Origin: Pseudomonas serboccidentalis
Lineage (GTDB): Bacteria > Pseudomonadota > Gammaproteobacteria > Pseudomonadales > Pseudomonadaceae
DNA: 64,000 bases
Direction: 5' to 3'
Assembly: GCF_028830055.1 (NCBI RefSeq)
Contig: NZ_CP101655.1
Coordinates: 3,638,204 to 3,702,203, forward strand
Shown here: positions 9,383-19,165 of the stretch, one piece after another
Position numbering within the stretch: position 1 is the stretch's first letter
Layout: each line of letters opens with the position of its first letter
Made by a program: the position numbers and the translations under genes
The notes under the pieces: model-generated
What the model saw: only the letters and a program-made list of their open reading frames with translations
What the model was told of the DNA's origin: nothing
Databases searched by the model: none

Positions 9383-9385
9383 GAT

Positions 9386-9931
9386 CTACAGCTTTTCCAG
9401 CGCCATGTTCAGCTCCAGCACATTCACCACCGGCGGTCCCACCAACGGCTGTTCGATGTGCGCATCGAGCAGTTGCTGCAAGGTCGACACCGGCAGGTTA
9501 CGGGCTGCCGCGACACGCGCCAGTTGATAGGCAATTGCCGCCGGTGGCAAGTGCGGATCCAGACCACTGCCGGAGGTGGTCAGCAACGCCAATGGCACCG
9601 GCCCCTGGCTTGGCACCTGCAGCTTGTTGGCGTCGTCGATCACGCGTGTGGCCAGCGCCGGATTGCTCGGTGCCAGGTTGCTGGCGCTGCTGGAAACAGT
9701 CGCAAAGGCGCCCGCCGAAGGACGCGGATGGAACCACGCATCACCGACGAAATCCTGGGCGATCAGCGACGAACCACGCACCTTGCCGTCGGCGTCGCGC
9801 ACCAGGCTGCCGTTGGCTTGCTCAGGGAAGGCGACCTGCGCGACACCGGTCACCACCAGTGGATAGGCCACGCCGGTGATCAGGGTCATCAGCACCAACA
9901 GGCTCAGGGCCGGACGTATCATTGTGGACAT
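9386..9931 (-). CDS. kdpC: KdpC, potassium-transporting ATPase subunit C
   Basis: Protein of 181 aa with one N-terminal TM helix (about 7-28) and a periplasmic domain that clamps the K+ path of KdpA and helps KdpB bind ATP. Family features are [17 protein letters not shown] and [10 protein letters not shown] chose ATG 9931 because GGAAGAGGA lies just upstream and KdpC proteins begin close to the TM helix; the open frame continues 60 codons further but crosses a REP element. Confidence 0.95.
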   Translation of the reverse strand: MSTMIRPALSLLVLMTLITGVAYPLVVTGVAQVAFPEQANGSLVRDADGKVRGSSLIAQDFVGDAWFHPRPSAGAFATVSSSASNLAPSNPALATRVIDDANKLQVPSQGPVPLALLTTSGSGLDPHLPPAAIAYQLARVAAARNLPVSTLQQLLDAHIEQPLVGPPVVNVLELNMALEKL

Positions 9932-9969
9932 TGCAAAATCCTCTTCCAAATATTCAACGCTGCGACATC

Positions 9970-10100
9970 TGTGGCGAGGGAGCTTGCTCCCGCTCGGCTG
10001 CGCAGCAGTCGTAAACCGGTAATCGCCGTGTATCTGATAAGACAGGTGACCGGGTTTGGGGCCGCTTCGCAGCCCAGCGGGAGCAAGCTCCCTCGCCACA
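9970..10100. repeat. Large inverted repeat, REP family 3
   Basis: TGTGGCGAGGGAGCTTGCTCCC and its inverted copy bound a 131-base element between kdpB and kdpC; the arms extend to about 32 bases with small differences. This is the only copy of this family in the window. Confidence 0.85.
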
Positions 10101-10126
10101 AAAAGCCCCAAGCCCCAATAACTCCG

Positions 10127-12187
10127 TCAAACCAGATGCAGCGCCGTCAGCAGCATGTCGATCGCCTTGATCCCCACGAACGGCACCAGAATTCCGCCCA
10201 GTCCATAGATCAACAGGTTGCGGCGCAGCAACGCCGCAGCGCTCGCTGCCTGCACCCGCACGCCACGCAGTGCCAGCGGGATCAGCACCACGATGATCAG
10301 GGCGTTGAAGACGATGGCCGACAGGATCGCGCTCTGCGGACTGGTCAGGTGCATGATGTTCAGCACGCCCAGTTGCGGGTAGATCGCAGCGAACAGTGCC
10401 GGCAGAATCGCGAAGTATTTGGCGATGTCGTTGGCGATGGAAAAGGTCGTCAGCGCGCCACGGGTTACCAGCAACTCCTTGCCGACCTGCACCACGTCCA
10501 GCAGCTTGGTCGGGTCGCTGTCGAGGTCGACCATGTTCGCCGCTTCGCGTGCCGCCTGGGTGCCGTCGTTCATCGCCATGCCGACGTCAGCCTGGGCCAG
10601 CGCCGGGGCGTCGTTGGCGCCGTCACCGCACATGGCGACCAGACGACCGTCGTTCTGTTCGTGACGGATACGCGCCAGTTTTTTCTCCGGGGTGGCTTCG
10701 GCGAGCACGTCATCGACGCCCGCTTCAGCGGCGATGGCCGCAGCAGTCAACGGGTTGTCGCCGGTGACCATCACCGTGCGAATCCCCAGCTTGCGCAGCT
10801 CGGCAAAACGCTCGCGAATGCCTGGCTTGACCACGTCCTTGAGGTGGATCGCGCCGAGCAGTTTGCCGTCGGCACAGACCAGCAACGGAGTACCGCCGCT
10901 CTGGGCGATCTTGTCGATTTCCCGCGACAGTGCCGACGGCAGCTCGGCACGTTGTTGACCGAGGAAGGCCAGCAGCGAATCCACTGCGCCCTTGCGGTAA
11001 ACACGGCCCTGATAGTCGACACCGGACAAGCGGGTTTCAGCGCTGAATGGCACGGCGGTCAGAGTGTCCAGCGCCGGCTCAGGCTGCGGGTGCAGACCGC
11101 GCAGGTATTCGACGATGGATTTGCCTTCAGCGGTTTCGTCGGCCAAGGATGCGAACAACGCGCCTTCGGCCAGTTCACGACCATTCACACCCGGAGCGGC
11201 ATACACCGCGCTGCAACGACGGTTGCCGAAGGTGATGGTGCCGGTCTTGTCCAGCAGCAACACGTGCACGTCACCGGCCGCCTCTACGGCACGGCCAGAC
11301 TTGGCGATGACGTTCAGACGCACCAGACGATCCATCCCGGCGATACCAATGGCCGAGAGCAGACCGCCAATGGTGGTCGGAATCAGCGTCACCAGCAGCG
11401 CCACCAGGAACACCAGAGGCAAGCTGCCGTTGGCGAAATGAGCGAACGGTTGCAGGGTCACCACCACCAGCAGGAAGATCAGGGTCAGACCGATCAGCAG
11501 AATGTCCAGGGCAACTTCGTTCGGGGTCTTCTGGCGTTTGGCGCCTTCGACCAGCGCGATCATGCGGTCGAGGGTCGATTCACCGGGGTTGGCGGTGATC
11601 TTCACCAGCAGCCAGTCAGACACCAGGCGCGTGTTGCCGGTGACCGCCGAACGATCACCGCCAGACTCGCGAATCACCGGTGCCGATTCGCCAGTGATCG
11701 CCGCTTCGTTGACCGCCGCGATACCTTCAATGACCTCGCCGTCACCGGGGATCATCTCCCCGGCTTCGACGCGCACCACATCACCTTTGCGCAGATTCGC
11801 AGCGGGCACTACCTGGAAGCTGCCATTGGCCATTTTGCGCCGCGCGCTGAGGCCTTCGCTGCCCGCCTTGAGGCTGTCGGCGCGGGCCTTGCCACGACCT
11901 TCGGCCAGGGCCTCGGCGAAGTTGGCGAACAGCACGGTGAACCACAGCCACAGGGCAATCTGCGCGGCGACGAAGGTCGGCACGACGTTGTCCGGGATGA
12001 AGCACAGCACGGTGGTGAAGATCGCGGTCAGTTCGACCACCAGCATCACGGGCGAGCGCACCAACTGACGCGGGTCGAGCTTGACGAAGGCTTGCACCAG
12101 CGCTGGCCGCCACAGGGCCGAGATCGCGGTTTTCGCTTGCTCCGGCGCCTTGGCGGCGGCGGGTTTGATTGCGGGCATATTCATCAT
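10127..12187 (-). CDS. kdpB: KdpB, P-type ATPase catalytic subunit
   Basis: Protein of 686 aa that hydrolyses ATP to drive K+ uptake through KdpA. TGES (165-168) marks the actuator domain and the phosphorylated Asp313 sits in DKTGT. Later motifs include [19 protein letters not shown] and [17 protein letters not shown]. The SD AAGGAG overlaps the kdpA stop; three in-frame ATG codons at 12187, 12184 and 12178 are close together, and 12184 has the best spacing. Located seven bases after kdpA. Confidence 0.97.
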   Translation of the reverse strand: MMNMPAIKPAAAKAPEQAKTAISALWRPALVQAFVKLDPRQLVRSPVMLVVELTAIFTTVLCFIPDNVVPTFVAAQIALWLWFTVLFANFAEALAEGRGKARADSLKAGSEGLSARRKMANGSFQVVPAANLRKGDVVRVEAGEMIPGDGEVIEGIAAVNEAAITGESAPVIRESGGDRSAVTGNTRLVSDWLLVKITANPGESTLDRMIALVEGAKRQKTPNEVALDILLIGLTLIFLLVVVTLQPFAHFANGSLPLVFLVALLVTLIPTTIGGLLSAIGIAGMDRLVRLNVIAKSGRAVEAAGDVHVLLLDKTGTITFGNRRCSAVYAAPGVNGRELAEGALFASLADETAEGKSIVEYLRGLHPQPEPALDTLTAVPFSAETRLSGVDYQGRVYRKGAVDSLLAFLGQQRAELPSALSREIDKIAQSGGTPLLVCADGKLLGAIHLKDVVKPGIRERFAELRKLGIRTVMVTGDNPLTAAAIAAEAGVDDVLAEATPEKKLARIRHEQNDGRLVAMCGDGANDAPALAQADVGMAMNDGTQAAREAANMVDLDSDPTKLLDVVQVGKELLVTRGALTTFSIANDIAKYFAILPALFAAIYPQLGVLNIMHLTSPQSAILSAIVFNALIIVVLIPLALRGVRVQAASAAALLRRNLLIYGLGGILVPFVGIKAIDMLLTALHLV

Positions 12188-12194
12188 CAGCTCC

Positions 12195-13889
12195 TTAGAA
12201 GCCCATGCTCAGGTGTTCGGCGATTGGGCCGAGCGCCAGGGTTGGCAGGAAGGTCAGGCCGCCCACCAGCAAAATGGTCACGGTCAACAGGGTCACGAAC
12301 AGCGGGCCGTGGGTCGGAAAGCTGTTCTGGCCGATCGGTGCGGTTTTCTTCATCGCCAGACTGCCGGCCAGTGCCAGCACCGGCAGGATGTAACCGAAGC
12401 GACCGATCAACATGCCCAGACCCAGCATCAGGTTGTGGAACGGCGTGTTGGCGCTCAGGCCACCGAACGCCGAACCATTGTTGGCACTGGCCGAGGTGTA
12501 GGCGTACAGCAACTGGCTGAAACCGTGCGGGCCGGGGTTGCTGATGGTCGCCGCCGGACCTGGCAGGACAGCCGCGATCGCGCCGAGTACCAGCACGCCC
12601 ACCGGCATCACCAACAGCGTGACCACCAGCAATTGCACTTCCCGCGCCTGCAGTTTCTTGCCGAGGTATTCCGGGGTGCGGCCAATCATCAGGCCGGCGA
12701 GAAACACCGCGATCAGCACGTTGAGCAACATGCCGTAGAGGCCGGCCCCGACGCCGCCGAAGATCACTTCGCCGACCATCATGTTGACCAGCGCAACCAT
12801 GCCGCTGAGCGGGTTGAGGCTGTCGTGCATGCCGTTGACCGAACCGTTCGACGCCGCCGTGGTGGTCACCGACCACAGCACCGTGGCGGTGGTGCCGAAG
12901 CGTGCTTCCTTGCCTTCCAGCGGTGCGGTCTGTTCGACGGCAACGTTGTTCAGCGCCGGGTTAGGCTGATATTCGGCCCACAGCGAAGTCGCGCCACCGA
13001 TCAGGAACAGCGCGAGCATGCAGGCGATAATCGCGCGGCTCTGACGCAGATCCTTGACGTAGTGGCCGAAGGTGAACACCAGCGCCGCCGGAATCAGAAT
13101 GATCGAAGACACCTCGAACAGGTTGCTCCAGGCCGTCGGGTTTTCGAATGGATGCGCCGAGTTGACACCGAAGAAGCCACCGCCGTTGGTGCCCAGTTGC
13201 TTGATCGCAATCTGGCTGGCCGCCGGGCCGAGCGGGATCACTTGATCAACACCCTGCATCGTCAGCGCATTCACGTATTGCGCGAAGGTCTGTGGCACGC
13301 CCTGCCACACCAGGTACAGCGCCAGCAGCAGGCACAGTGGCAGCAAGCCGTAGAGGGTGGCGCGAGTCATGTCGACCCAGAAGTTACCGAGGGTTTTCGT
13401 CGATTTACGGCCGATGCCACGGCACAGCGCAACCAGCACGGCGAGGCCGGTGGCGGCGCTGACAAAGTTCTGCACGGTGAGGCCGACCATCTGGCTCAGG
13501 TAGCTGAGGGTCGCTTCACCGCTGTAGGACTGCCAGTTGGTGTTGGTCATGAAACTGACCGCGGTGTTGAACGCCTGGGTCCATTCCTGGCCCGGCAGGT
13601 TTTGCGGGTTCAGCGGCAGGTGATCCTGGAACAACAGGATCGTGAACAGCAGCAGGAAACCGGCGAGGTTGAACGCCAGCAAGGCCAGCGTGTATTTCTG
13701 CCAGCTCTGTTCAGCCTGCGGATCGACCCCGGCGATGCGATAGCAGCCGCGCTCGACCGGGCCGAGAACCGGCGTCAGCCAGGTGCGCTGGCCTTCCATC
13801 ACTTTGTAGTAGAAGCGCCCGAGGAACGGCGCCGGCAGCAAGACCACCGCAAAAAACGCGAGGATCAGCCAATAGTCATAACTGTGCAT
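12195..13889 (-). CDS. kdpA: KdpA, potassium-translocating subunit
   Basis: Protein of 564 aa with about ten TM helices and four selectivity-filter-like loops related to K+ channels, for example [30 protein letters not shown] and [10 protein letters not shown]. It is the K+-binding and conducting subunit of the inner-membrane KdpFABC pump. ATG 13889 gives [13 protein letters not shown]; a longer upstream frame would overlap kdpF and is rejected. Confidence 0.97.
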   Translation of the reverse strand: MHSYDYWLILAFFAVVLLPAPFLGRFYYKVMEGQRTWLTPVLGPVERGCYRIAGVDPQAEQSWQKYTLALLAFNLAGFLLLFTILLFQDHLPLNPQNLPGQEWTQAFNTAVSFMTNTNWQSYSGEATLSYLSQMVGLTVQNFVSAATGLAVLVALCRGIGRKSTKTLGNFWVDMTRATLYGLLPLCLLLALYLVWQGVPQTFAQYVNALTMQGVDQVIPLGPAASQIAIKQLGTNGGGFFGVNSAHPFENPTAWSNLFEVSSIILIPAALVFTFGHYVKDLRQSRAIIACMLALFLIGGATSLWAEYQPNPALNNVAVEQTAPLEGKEARFGTTATVLWSVTTTAASNGSVNGMHDSLNPLSGMVALVNMMVGEVIFGGVGAGLYGMLLNVLIAVFLAGLMIGRTPEYLGKKLQAREVQLLVVTLLVMPVGVLVLGAIAAVLPGPAATISNPGPHGFSQLLYAYTSASANNGSAFGGLSANTPFHNLMLGLGMLIGRFGYILPVLALAGSLAMKKTAPIGQNSFPTHGPLFVTLLTVTILLVGGLTFLPTLALGPIAEHLSMGF

Positions 13890-13897
13890 AGCCGCTC

Positions 13898-13987
13898 CTA
13901 GTTCCGATCCGCGCGCAACAGCGCAACCAACAGATAAATGAACAGCCCGGCTGCCAACAGCAGGGACACCCCGTCCAGAACGCTCAT
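13898..13987 (-). CDS. kdpF: KdpF, small stabilising subunit
   Basis: A 29-residue hydrophobic peptide, MSVLDGVSLLLAAGLF then IYLLVALLRADRN, with one TM helix. Size, position eight bases before kdpA and the YLLVALLRAD ending fit KdpF, which stabilises the KdpABC complex. The reverse strand around its start reads GGAGATCTTCC-ATG, with GGAG eight bases from the ATG. It is often missed by automatic calling because it is short. Confidence 0.92.
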   Translation of the reverse strand: MSVLDGVSLLLAAGLFIYLLVALLRADRN

Positions 13988-14070
13988 GGAAGATCTCCGT
14001 GTTACGGCGTATTGCCGCGTGTGGAGGCATTGTCGGAAAGGAGGCTGTAAAGGAACGAGACCGAGGGGTG

Positions 14071-14100
14071 CAGCGGGGCATAAAGAAAGCGTAAAGAGTG
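14071..14100 (-). promoter_or_regulatory. Candidate KdpE-binding site upstream of kdpF
   Basis: On the minus strand the sequence CTTTACGCTTTCTTTATGCC followed by CCGCTG resembles, as I recall it, the T-rich site followed by a CCCCGCC block bound by KdpE in front of E. coli kdpFABC. It is about 85-115 bases before the kdpF ATG. The similarity is by eye, so the call is tentative. Confidence 0.35.
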
Positions 14101-14149
14101 GGTTTATGCTGGCGTTACAGCAGGATTTAGCGGCGCTTGTTCAGACCCC

Positions 14150-14214
14150 ATCGCGAGCAGGCTCACTCCTACAGTTGGAATGCATTCAACTGTAGGAGTG
14201 AGCCTGCTCGCGAT
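14150..14214. repeat. REP palindrome, family 2
   Basis: Near-perfect palindrome: two 28-base arms (ATCGCGAGCAGGCTCACTCC plus TACAGTTG) around a nine-base centre. It lies in the divergent gap between kdpF and the permease gene. Confidence 0.9.
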
Positions 14215-14385
14215 AGCGCCATAACTGGCGACAACGCACCCAACTGGCGCACAAAAAGCAGCTATCCCACCCCGAACATCCCCGATACGACAGCATTCAA
14301 CTCATTACGACTTGTTTCTCGGTAATGGCACGCCCACTGCAAACGCCTTCCCCCGAGCTTTCCAAACCGTTCAGGGAGCATGCGC

Positions 14386-15750
14386 ATGAACACACAACTC
14401 AAACCCACGCTGGGCACCTTGCACTTGTGGGGTATCGCCGTCGGGCTGGTGATTTCCGGTGAGTATTTCGGCTGGAGCTACGGCTGGGGCGTGGCCGGCA
14501 CACTGGGCTTTCTGGTGACCTCATTCATGGTTGCCACCATGTACACCTGCTTCATCTTCAGCTTCACCGAACTGACCACTGCGATTCCCCATGCAGGCGG
14601 GCCGTTTGCCTACAGTCGGCGGGCGTTCGGCGAAAAAGGTGGGCTGATCGCCGGGCTGGCGACGCTGATCGAATTCGTCTTTGCACCGCCGGCAATCGCG
14701 CTGGCCATTGGCGCTTATCTGAATGTGCAGTTTCCGGCGCTCGATCCGAAACACGCCGCGGTCGGTGCGTACATCGTGTTCATGACCCTGAACATCCTCG
14801 GGGTGAAACTGGCTGCCACGTTCGAACTGATTGTCTGCGTACTGGCGGTGATCGAATTGCTGGTGTTCATGGGCGTGGTCGCGCCGGCGTTCAGCTTCAG
14901 CAGTTTTGCCCTGAATGGCTGGGCCGGGTCAGACGTTTTCGGTGCGCCGGCGATTGCCGGGATGTTCGCCGCGATTCCGTTCGCAATCTGGTTTTTCCTC
15001 GCCATCGAAGGCGCGGCGATGGCCGCCGAAGAAGCCAAGGATCCGAAACGCACAATCCCAAAGGCGTACATCAGCGGCATCCTGACCTTGGTACTGCTGG
15101 CGATGGGCGTGATGTTTTTTGCCGGCGGCGTCGGCGACTGGCGCACCCTGGCGAACATCAACGATCCCCTGCCGCAGGCGATGAAGACTGTGGTCGGTGA
15201 CAACTCCGGCTGGCTGCACATGCTGGTGTGGATCGGCCTGTTCGGCCTGGTGGCGAGTTTCCACGGGATCATCCTCGGCTACTCACGTCAGTTCTTCGCC
15301 CTGGCCCGCGCCGGTTACCTGCCGGCCTCGCTGGCGAAACTGTCGCGCTTCCAGACGCCGCACCGGGCGATCATCGCCGGCGGCATCATCGGCATTGCTG
15401 CGATCTACAGCGACGGCCTGATCAACCTCGGCGGCATGACTCTCACCGCCGCGATGATCACCATGGCCGTATTCGGCGCCATCGTGATGTACATCATGAG
15501 CATGCTCAGCCTGTTCAAACTGCGTAAGTCGGAGCCGAATCTTGAGCGTACTTTCCGTGCACCGTGCTATCCGCTGGTGCCGATGATTGCGCTGGTGCTG
15601 GCCGTGGTGTGTCTGATCGCCATGGCCTGGTTCAACGCACTGATCGGGCTGATTTTCCTGGGCTTCATGGCGGTCGGCTTCGGCTACTTCCTGCTCACCG
15701 GGCAGTTGCGCGCCGACGCCCCGGCCGATGCGATGCTGACCGGTCTGTAA
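14386..15750 (+). CDS. Ethanolamine permease-like APC transporter
   Basis: Integral membrane protein of 454 aa with about 12 TM helices, amino acid-polyamine-organocation superfamily. The opening LGTLHLWGIAVGLVISGEYF and PHAGGPFAYSRRAFGEKGG match ethanolamine permeases. ATG 14386 is preferred to the ATG at 14380 because CAGGGAG sits seven bases upstream of it. No eutBC or other ethanolamine genes lie within the window, so the substrate is inferred from sequence alone; a related amine is possible. Confidence 0.82.
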   Translation: MNTQLKPTLGTLHLWGIAVGLVISGEYFGWSYGWGVAGTLGFLVTSFMVATMYTCFIFSFTELTTAIPHAGGPFAYSRRAFGEKGGLIAGLATLIEFVFAPPAIALAIGAYLNVQFPALDPKHAAVGAYIVFMTLNILGVKLAATFELIVCVLAVIELLVFMGVVAPAFSFSSFALNGWAGSDVFGAPAIAGMFAAIPFAIWFFLAIEGAAMAAEEAKDPKRTIPKAYISGILTLVLLAMGVMFFAGGVGDWRTLANINDPLPQAMKTVVGDNSGWLHMLVWIGLFGLVASFHGIILGYSRQFFALARAGYLPASLAKLSRFQTPHRAIIAGGIIGIAAIYSDGLINLGGMTLTAAMITMAVFGAIVMYIMSMLSLFKLRKSEPNLERTFRAPCYPLVPMIALVLAVVCLIAMAWFNALIGLIFLGFMAVGFGYFLLTGQLRADAPADAMLTGL

Positions 15751-15760
15751 TCCCCGCTAC

Positions 15761-15845
15761 CTTGTAGGAGCTGTCGAGTGAAACGAGGTTGCGATCTTCG
15801 ATTTTTAAAGATCAAAAGATCGCAGCCTGCGGCAGCTCCTACAGG
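15761..15845. repeat. REP pair (BIME), family 1, degenerate left arm
   Basis: Right arm AAAAGATCGCAGCCTGCGGC is well conserved; the left arm is altered (CTGTCGAGTGAAACGAGG instead of the usual CTGCCGAAGG). It lies at the 3' end of the permease gene. Confidence 0.75.
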
Positions 15846-15970
15846 GATTTCGGGTACACCGGGTATAACCGGCCTAGAATGGAACCACTGCGAACTCACT
15901 TCGCTCAAAGTGGTATGCAGCGTCGCTGGCGAAATCCTCGTCCGTCGAACTGCCATTAAGGAGAGCCGTT

Positions 15971-16138
15971 ATGCCCTGGTATGCCTGGTTGATTCTGGTC
16001 GTTGCAATCGGCTCGATCGTTGGCGGATTGATGATGCTGCGCGACACCGCCAACAAGGTCGAACTGACCGATGAAGAACGCAAGCGCGTTGCACAGCGCA
16101 ATGCCGAAGCGGATATCAAGGACGCGCAGGATCGCTGA
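15971..16138 (+). CDS. DUF2897 family small membrane protein
   Basis: Protein of 55 aa: MPWYAWLILVVAIGSIVGGL forms a single N-terminal TM helix, then a charged cytoplasmic tail (LTDEERKRVAQRNAEADIKD). Length and pattern fit DUF2897, a family of unknown function common in Pseudomonas. AGGAGAG lies about five bases before the ATG, and a strong terminator follows the stop. Confidence 0.82.
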   Translation: MPWYAWLILVVAIGSIVGGLMMLRDTANKVELTDEERKRVAQRNAEADIKDAQDR

Positions 16139-16143
16139 ACAGA

Positions 16144-16175
16144 AAACCCCGCCGGAACAGGCGGGGTTTGTTTTT
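16144..16175 (+). terminator. Rho-independent terminator
   Basis: Stem AAACCCCGCC/GGCGGGGTTT with a six-base loop (GGAACA), followed by GTTTTT. Six bases after the stop of the DUF2897 gene. Confidence 0.92.
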
Positions 16176-16261
16176 AATGCACGGTTCGCAGCCGTTACTC
16201 GCACATAAGGATCATGTTGGACTCAGCAGCACGTTTTTAAGAAGTAGAAGTACAGTCACCC

Positions 16262-16280
16262 TGTCATTTACCTTGGTTAA
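16262..16280 (+). promoter_or_regulatory. Candidate TetR operator upstream of the tetR-like gene
   Basis: TGTCATTTACCTTGGTTAA, 30-48 bases before the ATG of the TetR gene, contains TTACC and GGTTA half-sites. A closely related string occurs upstream of the SDR gene (19032-19052). Confidence 0.4.
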
Positions 16281-16309
16281 GATGGCGGTCTTGTTGCGGA
16301 GAGTTCCTC

Positions 16310-16867
16310 ATGCGTTACTCGCAAGATCATAAAGCTCAGACCCATCAGCGCATCATCAAGGAAGCCTCGGCACGGTTTCGCAGGGACGGCATCGGTGGCA
16401 CCGGCCTGCAACCCTTGATGAAGGCACTCGGGCTGACCCATGGCGGCTTTTACTCACACTTCAAATCCAAGGACGAACTGGTCGAAAAAGCCCTGCAAGC
16501 AGCCAGCGATCAAGTCGACGGCTTGTGCGCCGAAATCTTTGCCCAGGAAAATCCGCTGCACGCCTTTATCGACACCTACCTGTCCCAATGGCATCAGACC
16601 TCCCCGCACGAAGGCTGCCCGCTGCTGACCATCTCTTCAGAACTGGGCCTGCGCGGCCAGCCAAGCCCGACCAGTGATCAGGTACTCAACAACCGACTGG
16701 CTCAGATCGCAAACACTCTGCAAGGCGACAACCGCGCCGATCAGGCCATCGTCATCATGTCGACGCTGGTCGGCGCGCTGCTGCTGTCACGCAGTGTCGC
16801 CGACGCCGAGTGTGCCCAACACCTCCTCGACGTCACCCGCAATCACCTCAAGCAGTCACAGGACTAA
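16310..16867 (+). CDS. TetR/AcrR family transcriptional regulator
   Basis: Protein of 185 aa. Residues 1-60 form the HTH domain (THQRIIKEASARFRRDGIGG then LMKALGLTHGGFYSHFKSKD), and the rest is the helical ligand and dimer domain. It ends tail-to-tail with, and overlaps by four bases, the ketoacyl synthase gene. The SDR-ketoacyl synthase operon faces it and its promoter carries a motif similar to that of this gene, so local repression of both units is a reasonable inference. Effector unknown. Confidence 0.88.
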   Translation: MRYSQDHKAQTHQRIIKEASARFRRDGIGGTGLQPLMKALGLTHGGFYSHFKSKDELVEKALQAASDQVDGLCAEIFAQENPLHAFIDTYLSQWHQTSPHEGCPLLTISSELGLRGQPSPTSDQVLNNRLAQIANTLQGDNRADQAIVIMSTLVGALLLSRSVADAECAQHLLDVTRNHLKQSQD

Positions 16868-18138
16868 GCCTGCCAACGCTTGAACAGCACGCTGGCGTTC
16901 ACCCCGCCAAAGCCGAAACCGTTGGACAAGGCATATTCGATCGGCATTGAACGCGCCTGGCCATGGACAATATCTACACCCGCGCTCGCTGGATCCGGGT
17001 TCTCGAAATTGAGCGTCGGCGGCACGATCTGATCGCGAATGGCCAATAGGGTGAAGATCGCTTCCAGCCCGCCCGCGGCCCCCAGCAAATGCCCCGTGGC
17101 CGACTTGGTCGACGTCACGGCGATCTTGTTCTCCGTGCCGAACAACGTCTTGATGGCGGCCAATTCGCCGAGATCACCGACCGGCGTGGAAGTCGCATGT
17201 GCATTGAGATGCTGCACCTGGTCCGGCGTGATACCACCCTGAGCCAACGCCAGTGCCATCGCCCGACGAGCACCGCTGCCATCTTCCGGCCCGGCAGTGA
17301 GGTGATACGCATCGGCAGTGGTGCCGTAACCGACCAGTTCGGCCAAGGGCTTCGCCCCCCGGGCCAGCGCATGCTCCAGTGACTCGATCACCAGCAGGCC
17401 GGCACCCTCGCCCATCACGAAACCATCGCGACCACTATCAAACGGTCGCGAAGCGCGCTCGGGGGTATCGTTGTAACCACTGGACAATGCTCGCGCCGCG
17501 GCAAAACCGGCCAGACTGACCCGATCGATGCAAGCTTCTGCCCCGCCGCAAACAGCGATATCCGCTTCACCGGCACGAATCATCCGTGCCGCATCGCCGA
17601 TCGCTTGAACCCCGGCGGCGCAGGCGGTCACCGGTGCGCCCAACGGACCTTTCAACGCGTGCTGAATCGACACGTGTCCAGCCGCCAGATTGACCAGAAA
17701 CGATGGAATGGTGAACGGCGACAGACGACGCGGGCCGCGACTGTCGGTGGTGCGTACCGCATCGGCTATCGCACCGAACCCGCCCACACCGGAGCCGATG
17801 ATCGTCGCGGTGCGCTCCTGATCCCGCTCCTGGGACGGATGCCACCCGGCCTGCGCCAACGCCTGCCGCGCGGCCTCCATGGCGAACAGAATGAAGCGAT
17901 CCATTTTCTTCTGCTCTTTGGGTGGCGTGGCAAGGTCCGGATCGAAACCGGCCTCGGCGTCCTCCGCCACGGTCGGCACGATACCGCCGACCCGGGTTGG
18001 CAGATCGGCGCTCACTGCGTCCGGCAAATTGCGCAGACCGGAGCGTCCGGCCAGCAAACGCTGCCAGACAATGTCGAGATCACTCCCCAAAGGGGAAACC
18101 AGACCCATACCCGTGACAACAATTCGACGCTGACTCAT
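16864..18138 (-). CDS. Beta-ketoacyl-ACP synthase II-like enzyme
   Basis: Protein of 424 aa that condenses acyl and malonyl thioesters. The catalytic triad is intact: Cys173 in TACAAG, His314 in NAHATSTPVGD and His350 in KSATGHLLGAAGG, with Lys345. ATG 18138 gives MSQRRIVVTGMGLVSPLGSD, the standard N-terminus. It is 17 bases after an SDR gene and not in the usual fabD-fabG-acpP-fabF setting, so it is probably an accessory paralogue rather than the housekeeping FabF. No acyl carrier protein gene lies nearby. Confidence 0.9.
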   Translation of the reverse strand: MSQRRIVVTGMGLVSPLGSDLDIVWQRLLAGRSGLRNLPDAVSADLPTRVGGIVPTVAEDAEAGFDPDLATPPKEQKKMDRFILFAMEAARQALAQAGWHPSQERDQERTATIIGSGVGGFGAIADAVRTTDSRGPRRLSPFTIPSFLVNLAAGHVSIQHALKGPLGAPVTACAAGVQAIGDAARMIRAGEADIAVCGGAEACIDRVSLAGFAAARALSSGYNDTPERASRPFDSGRDGFVMGEGAGLLVIESLEHALARGAKPLAELVGYGTTADAYHLTAGPEDGSGARRAMALALAQGGITPDQVQHLNAHATSTPVGDLGELAAIKTLFGTENKIAVTSTKSATGHLLGAAGGLEAIFTLLAIRDQIVPPTLNFENPDPASAGVDIVHGQARSMPIEYALSNGFGFGGVNASVLFKRWQA

Positions 18139-18155
18139 ACCGCAGTTACCTCTGA

Positions 18156-18953
18156 TCAATTTTTGTAACGTTGGGCCGCCGCGCTGCGCGACAGATTCGG
18201 TGCCATGACATGCCGTGCACGCACAAACGCCTGCCATTCGTTTTCGTCAGGCAGTGACGGGATGGTAATCAACTCGCCCTGATCCAGACCGGCCAGCGCC
18301 GCGTCGACCATTTCGCCGGCCTCCATCACCATCTCCGCCGGAATGCCGCTGGCGTCGATGCCGGAGCGCTCCCAGATTTCGGTGCGGGTAATGCCGGGCA
18401 ATACCGCTTGTACCTTGACGCCGGTGCCTTCGAGCTCCGCATTCAGCGTTTGAGTAAGGCTCAGTACATAAGCCTTGCTGGCACTGTAGGCGGCATTGAA
18501 ACGCTCCGGAAACAATGCGACCACGGAAGCGATGTTGATGATCGTGCCACGACCGGCCTTCGTGAAACTGGCGGCAGCCGCCGACGCCAGAAGGGTTACG
18601 GCGGTGACATTCAACTGGATCAGCCGCTCCAGTTGCTCGGCGTCGGAATTGGCCAGCAGACCATCGGCCCCCACTCCGGCGTTGTTCAGCAACAGGCTGA
18701 TGCTCGAATCACTGCGCAGGCGCTGCTGGAGTTTCAGCAGATCATCCTTTTGTGTCAGATCGGCTTTGAGCACTTCAACCTGGACGCCATGGGCCTCGCG
18801 CAGCTGGCTTGCGGCGCTTTCCAGACGTTGCTGGTCACGGGCGACCAACAACAAATCAAAACCTCGCGCTGCCAACCGCTGCGCGTAAACGGCACCGATA
18901 CCGGATGAAGCGCCGGTGACGAGGGCTGTACCTTGAGACTGAACCGAACTCAT
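18156..18953 (-). CDS. SDR family NAD(P)-dependent oxidoreductase
   Basis: Protein of 265 aa, classical short-chain dehydrogenase. The cofactor site TGASSGIG is at 13-20, NNAG near 90-93, and the catalytic residues are Ser143, Tyr156 and Lys160 (YSASK). ATG 18953 is chosen because the cofactor loop follows at the usual distance. It forms a two-gene unit with the downstream ketoacyl synthase, which suggests reduction of a beta-keto or related acyl intermediate; the exact substrate is unknown. Confidence 0.88.
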   Translation of the reverse strand: MSSVQSQGTALVTGASSGIGAVYAQRLAARGFDLLLVARDQQRLESAASQLREAHGVQVEVLKADLTQKDDLLKLQQRLRSDSSISLLLNNAGVGADGLLANSDAEQLERLIQLNVTAVTLLASAAAASFTKAGRGTIINIASVVALFPERFNAAYSASKAYVLSLTQTLNAELEGTGVKVQAVLPGITRTEIWERSGIDASGIPAEMVMEAGEMVDAALAGLDQGELITIPSLPDENEWQAFVRARHVMAPNLSRSAAAQRYKN

Positions 18954-19031
18954 GAGGGCGCTCCTGAAACACATCGGGATATTGGCCTCCAACGCTCACT
19001 GACCTGGAGGCAACGGAAATTATTATAGGCA

Positions 19032-19052
19032 TAATCCAAAGGTAATATGACA
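19032..19052 (-). promoter_or_regulatory. Candidate TetR operator upstream of the SDR-ketoacyl synthase unit
   Basis: Read on the minus strand: TGTCATATTACCTTTGGATT then A. It matches the string upstream of the TetR gene (16262-16280) apart from three one-base gaps. It abuts ATTAT-AGGC-ATAAT (19022-19035), a small palindrome that contains a TATAAT -10-like box for this direction. Confidence 0.4.
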
Positions 19053-19122
19053 CCCATAATTTTCAGCTTGCCGACAAACGCAACAAGGCTCCCTTCGCCT
19101 AATCTCTGGCACCCGAAAACAG

Positions 19123-19143
19123 AAAAGCCGGTCAATGACCGGC
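19123..19143 (-). terminator. Rho-independent terminator of the comEA-like gene
   Basis: Perfect stem GCCGGTCA/TGACCGGC followed on the minus strand by TTTTCTGTTTT, 22 bases after the stop of the ComEA-like gene. Confidence 0.88.
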
Positions 19144-19165
19144 CCCTGAGTGTTGAATAATCAGC

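Larger units (their letters stand above)
13988..14385. other. Intergenic region between kdpF and the permease gene
   Basis: A divergent 398-base gap. It holds the putative kdp promoter area on the minus strand, including a T-rich KdpE-like motif at 14071-14100, then a family 2 REP palindrome at 14150-14214, then about 170 bases leading to the permease gene with no coding frame seen. Confidence 0.7.

Noticed and set aside
9458..12520. A 1020-codon open frame on the plus strand opposite kdpC and kdpB
   Set aside because: Antisense shadow of GC-rich genes; the protein is rich in Gln, His and Arg and has no domain, while the minus strand encodes KdpB and KdpC clearly.
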